7,450 nt of DNA, from assembly GCA_027298165.1 (NCBI GenBank), contig JAPUGN010000187.1:1-7450 (forward strand), read 5' to 3'. This document shows, piece by piece, positions 4,766 to 7,450 of this stretch; the stretch's first letter is position 1, and every line of letters starts with the position of its first letter. The notes under the pieces are model-generated. The model did no database searches. It saw nothing but the letters and a program-made list of their open reading frames with translations, and was not told where the DNA came from. A program made the position numbers and the translations under genes. This DNA comes from Nitrospinota bacterium. Lineage in GTDB: Bacteria; Nitrospinota; Nitrospinia; Nitrospinales; Nitrospinaceae.

Positions 4766-7450
4766 TCAGGCGGTCTCGGAGGGGCTCTTCCAGTAATCCT
4801 GCAAGGGGGTGAGGGACAGGTTGGAATTTTGGAGGGATTTCAGGGCGTCGACCAGGGCGAATGCGCCAGCAATAGTGGTGCAGTAGGGCAGGTTTTGCAT
4901 CAGTGCCGCCCTGCGCATGGAAAATGAATCTTTCACCGCCTGCTCGCCGAAGGTGGTGTTCACCACAAAATCGATCTTGCCGGATTCCAACGCTTCCACG
5001 ATATGCGGCGAGCCTTCCTTGACCTTGTTGATGTGCGCAACTTTGAGTCCCTGATCCTTCAGATAGTTTCCCGTTCCACGTGTCGCAATGAGCTTATAAC
5101 CCAGCGTCGCCAGACTGGCGCCGATTTTACCCGCGGCCGTTTTGTCTCCATCTTTGACGCTGATGAAGACCACCCCTTGGTCCGGTAATTTAATTCCCGT
5201 AGCTATCTGGGACTTGGCAAAGGCCCGTCCGAAACTGGTGTCTATGCCCATCACTTCGCCGGTGGATTTCATTTCCGGACCCAGCAGGACATCGACATCG
5301 GAAAATTTGATGAAGGGGAACACCGATTCCTTGACTGCAATATGTGAAATTTCCTTTTCTTCGGTGAGTCCCAGCTCCTCGAGGGTTTTACCCGTCATGA
5401 CTTTGGCGGCTATTTTGGCCAGGGGAATCCCGGTGGCTTTGCTGACAAAGGGAATGGTGCGGGAAGCGCGGGGGTTGACCTCCAGCACGTATATCTCCCC
5501 GTCTTGGATCGCGAACTGAATATTGAGGAGCCCCACCACATTCAATTCCAGAGCCAGTTCGCGGGTCTGCCGCTTCATCTCATCGGTCAACGCCAAAGGA
5601 ACGGAAAAGGGGGGCAGCGAGCAGGCGCTGTCACCGGAATGAACTCCCGCTTCCTCGATATGCTCCATAAGCCCGCCGATGACCACCTGCTGGCCGTCTG
5701 AAATGGCATCCACGTCCAGCTCGGTGGCATTGTTTAGAAAAGCGTCAATTAATACCGGGTGCTCCGGCGAGGCTTTAACGGCAAAGCGCATGTAGCGGTC
5801 CAGACTATCCTGAGTGTAGACGATCTCCATGGCGCGTCCCCCCAAAACGTAAGAGGGGCGCACCATCACGGGATATCCGATGTCTTCGGCGATGACGCGG
5901 GCTTCTTCCTGGGAGGTAGCGGTGCCGTTTTGAGGTTGCCGCAGTCCGATTTTTTCCAACACTTCCTTGAACCGTTTCCGGTCTTCCGCCCGGTCGATAT
6001 TATCCGGACTGGTTCCAATGATAGGCACTCCGGCTTTCTCGAGAGCCACCGACAACCGCAACGGGGTCTGGCCACCGAACTGGACGATAACGCCGTCCGG
6101 TTTTTCCTTTTGAACGATGTGGAGCACGTCCTCAAACGTGAGCGGCTCGAAATAAAGGCGGTCGGAGGTGTCGTAATCGGTGCTCACGGTTTCGGGATTG
6201 CAGTTGACCATGATGGTCTCAAAGCCTTCCTCCTGCAACGCAAAGGATGCATGCACGCAACAGTAATCGAATTCGATTCCCTGACCGATCCGGTTGGGTC
6301 CGCCGCCGAGAATCATAATTTTTTTACGGTCGGAAGGGTCGGCCTCGCATTCTTCCTCATAAGTGGAATACAGATATGGGGTATGAGCCTCAAATTCCGC
6401 GCCGCAAGTGTCCACGCGTTTGTAGACGGGAAGGATGCCCGCCGACTGTCTTCTTTGGTTGATCTCGGTTTCCCGGCACTTTAATAATTTGGCCAGATAA
6501 ATATCGGAGAAACCCATTTGCTTCGCCTTGCGCAGGTCTGCGTCCGACAACCGATCCAGGGACCCGGCTTGGATGAAGGTCTCCTCGAAATCCACAATTT
6601 CTTTAAGGTTGGACAGAAACCAGGGATCGACAGCGGTGATCCGATGAATTTCATCGATCGAAATCCCGCGCCTGAGTCCGGCGGCGATGTGCCAGAGCCT
6701 GTCCCAATGCGGGAGCGCCAGCGTTTCCTTGAGCTTTAGCAGGTTGCCTTCGCTTTCATGATGCAACTCCCCGCCGACTTCGAAATCCTCTTCCAGACCC
6801 GAGATGCCGATCTCCAGGGACCGCAGAGATTTTTGGAGAGCCTCTTTAAAGGTTCGGCCAATGGACATCACTTCGCCCACGGATTTCATTTGGGTCGTTA
6901 ACAGGGGAGGGGTCTTGAAAAATTTTTCAAAAGTGTAGCGGGGAATTTTCACAACACAATAATCCAGAGTCGGTTCGAAAGACACGGGGGTGACCTGGGT
7001 GATGTCGTTGCGGATTTCATCCAATGTGTAACCGACGGCCAGTTTAGCGGCAATTTTGGCGATGGGAAAACCCGTCGCTTTGGACGCGAGCGCCGAGCTT
7101 CGCGACACGCGGGGGTTCATTTCGATCACCACCATTTCCCCGTTGACCGGGTTGACCGCCAACTCAATATTGGAGCCTCCCGTTTCTACACCGATTTCCC
7201 GGATGATATCGATCGCCGCGTTGCGCATGATCTGGTATTCCTTGTCGGTGAGCGTTTGTGACGGAGCTACGGTGATGCTGTCGCCGGTATGGATGCCCAT
7301 CGGATCAAAATTTTCGATAGAGCAAACAATGACCACGTTGTCCTTGATGTCGCGCATCACCTCCAGTTCGTATTCCTTCCATCCCAGCGCCGACTGATCG
7401 ATCAGGACCTGGCTAGTCATTGATGCATCAAGTCCGCGCCGTACAACATC
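4766..7450 (-). CDS. carB: Carbamoyl-phosphate synthase large subunit, N-terminus cut by window edge
   Basis: The large subunit makes carbamoyl phosphate from bicarbonate, ATP and ammonia supplied by CarA, for pyrimidine and arginine synthesis. The frame stays open to position 7450: VVRRGLDAS precedes the Met codon at 7420, as in E. coli VRRGLDLS, so that Met is internal and about 190 residues lie outside the window. Numbered from that Met, the rest of the carboxyphosphate domain ends near 205 (VIEMNPRVSRSS at 98-109, where Glu100 and Asn102 equal E. coli E299 and N301). The oligomerisation domain spans about 205-365. The carbamoyl-phosphate domain spans about 366-735 (Arg521, Glu647 and Asn649 equal R715, E841 and N843). 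The MGS-like allosteric domain spans about 740-884. Lys760, Thr780, Thr783, Lys799, Asn821 and Thr823 match the E. coli effector-site residues, so UMP-type control is likely. The stop codon is 33 bases from the converging CsgG/FlgT-like gene. Confidence 0.97.
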   Translation of the reverse strand, partial: DVVRRGLDASMTSQVLIDQSALGWKEYELEVMRDIKDNVVIVCSIENFDPMGIHTGDSITVAPSQTLTDKEYQIMRNAAIDIIREIGVETGGSNIELAVNPVNGEMVVIEMNPRVSRSSALASKATGFPIAKIAAKLAVGYTLDEIRNDITQVTPVSFEPTLDYCVVKIPRYTFEKFFKTPPLLTTQMKSVGEVMSIGRTFKEALQKSLRSLEIGISGLEEDFEVGGELHHESEGNLLKLKETLALPHWDRLWHIAAGLRRGISIDEIHRITAVDPWFLSNLKEIVDFEETFIQAGSLDRLSDADLRKAKQMGFSDIYLAKLLKCRETEINQRRQSAGILPVYKRVDTCGAEFEAHTPYLYSTYEEECEADPSDRKKIMILGGGPNRIGQGIEFDYCCVHASFALQEEGFETIMVNCNPETVSTDYDTSDRLYFEPLTFEDVLHIVQKEKPDGVIVQFGGQTPLRLSVALEKAGVPIIGTSPDNIDRAEDRKRFKEVLEKIGLRQPQNGTATSQEEARVIAEDIGYPVMVRPSYVLGGRAMEIVYTQDSLDRYMRFAVKASPEHPVLIDAFLNNATELDVDAISDGQQVVIGGLMEHIEEAGVHSGDSACSLPPFSVPLALTDEMKRQTRELALELNVVGLLNIQFAIQDGEIYVLEVNPRASRTIPFVSKATGIPLAKIAAKVMTGKTLEELGLTEEKEISHIAVKESVFPFIKFSDVDVLLGPEMKSTGEVMGIDTSFGRAFAKSQIATGIKLPDQGVVFISVKDGDKTAAGKIGASLATLGYKLIATRGTGNYLKDQGLKVAHINKVKEGSPHIVEALESGKIDFVVNTTFGEQAVKDSFSMRRAALMQNLPYCTTIAGAFALVDALKSLQNSNLSLTPLQDYWKSPSETA

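Noticed and set aside
4738..4775. Stem-loop or terminator between the CsgG/FlgT-like gene and carB
   Set aside because: CGCCT/AGGCG pairs across a 23-base loop and CAGA/TCTG makes a four-base stem followed by TTTT. Both stems are too weak for a confident intrinsic terminator, and the outer one runs into the carB stop codon.
5759..6484. A 241-codon plus-strand open frame opposite carB
   Set aside because: It lies wholly antisense to well-conserved CarB domains, and its translation shows no recognisable motif, so it is a shadow of the carB codon pattern.
7418..7420. ATG at 7420 as the start of carB
   Set aside because: The frame continues to position 7450 with residues matching E. coli CarB (VRRGLD), and about 190 N-terminal residues of the family would be missing.
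1..7450. Mobile element, CRISPR, tRNA or defence system
   Set aside because: I saw no inverted-repeat-bounded transposase, no spaced direct repeats, no tRNA-like cloverleaf and no defence-family motif. Nearly all of the window is covered by the six genes.

Overview
The window is a compact stretch of bacterial chromosome: six protein genes, two of them cut by the window edges, with no RNA gene, mobile element, CRISPR array or phage gene. No gap between genes exceeds 124 bases. It suggests a Gram-negative bacterium of intermediate GC content. The evidence is an MltD-type murein transglycosylase, exported SUMF1-like and CsgG/FlgT-like proteins, and a CarB close to the proteobacterial form. The style of the proteins would fit Nitrospinota or a deltaproteobacterial lineage, but that is an impression that the sequence alone cannot settle.

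Layout. Positions 1-1406 (+) hold the C-terminal part of an MltD-like lytic transglycosylase with several LysM modules. Three bases further on, and converging on it, is a minus-strand cluster read from 3651 down to 1410: an exported SUMF1/FGE-fold protein (3651-2908), endonuclease III nth (2838-2206) and an M14 zinc carboxypeptidase-like protein (2183-1410). A 124-base divergent region (3652-3775) separates this cluster from a plus-strand exported protein with a CsgG-like region and a FlgT C-terminal-like domain (3776-4732). Converging on that, 33 bases away, is carB (minus strand, 4766 to beyond 7450), which lacks about its first 190 residues.

How the genes relate. There is no single pathway. 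carB belongs to pyrimidine and arginine synthesis, nth to base excision repair, and mltD to peptidoglycan turnover. The M14 protein, the SUMF1-like protein and the CsgG/FlgT-like protein are recognisable only by family. The SUMF1-like, nth and M14 genes could share one transcript (gaps of 69 and 22 bases), starting from a near-consensus sigma70-type promoter whose predicted start falls on the first base of the ATG, i.e. a leaderless mRNA.

I looked for an undescribed system and found no convincing one. The points most worth a second look are the predicted leaderless promoter, the SUMF1-like protein without the FGE catalytic cysteines, the CsgG/FlgT domain combination without a lipobox, and the TTG start of nth without a visible ribosome binding site.
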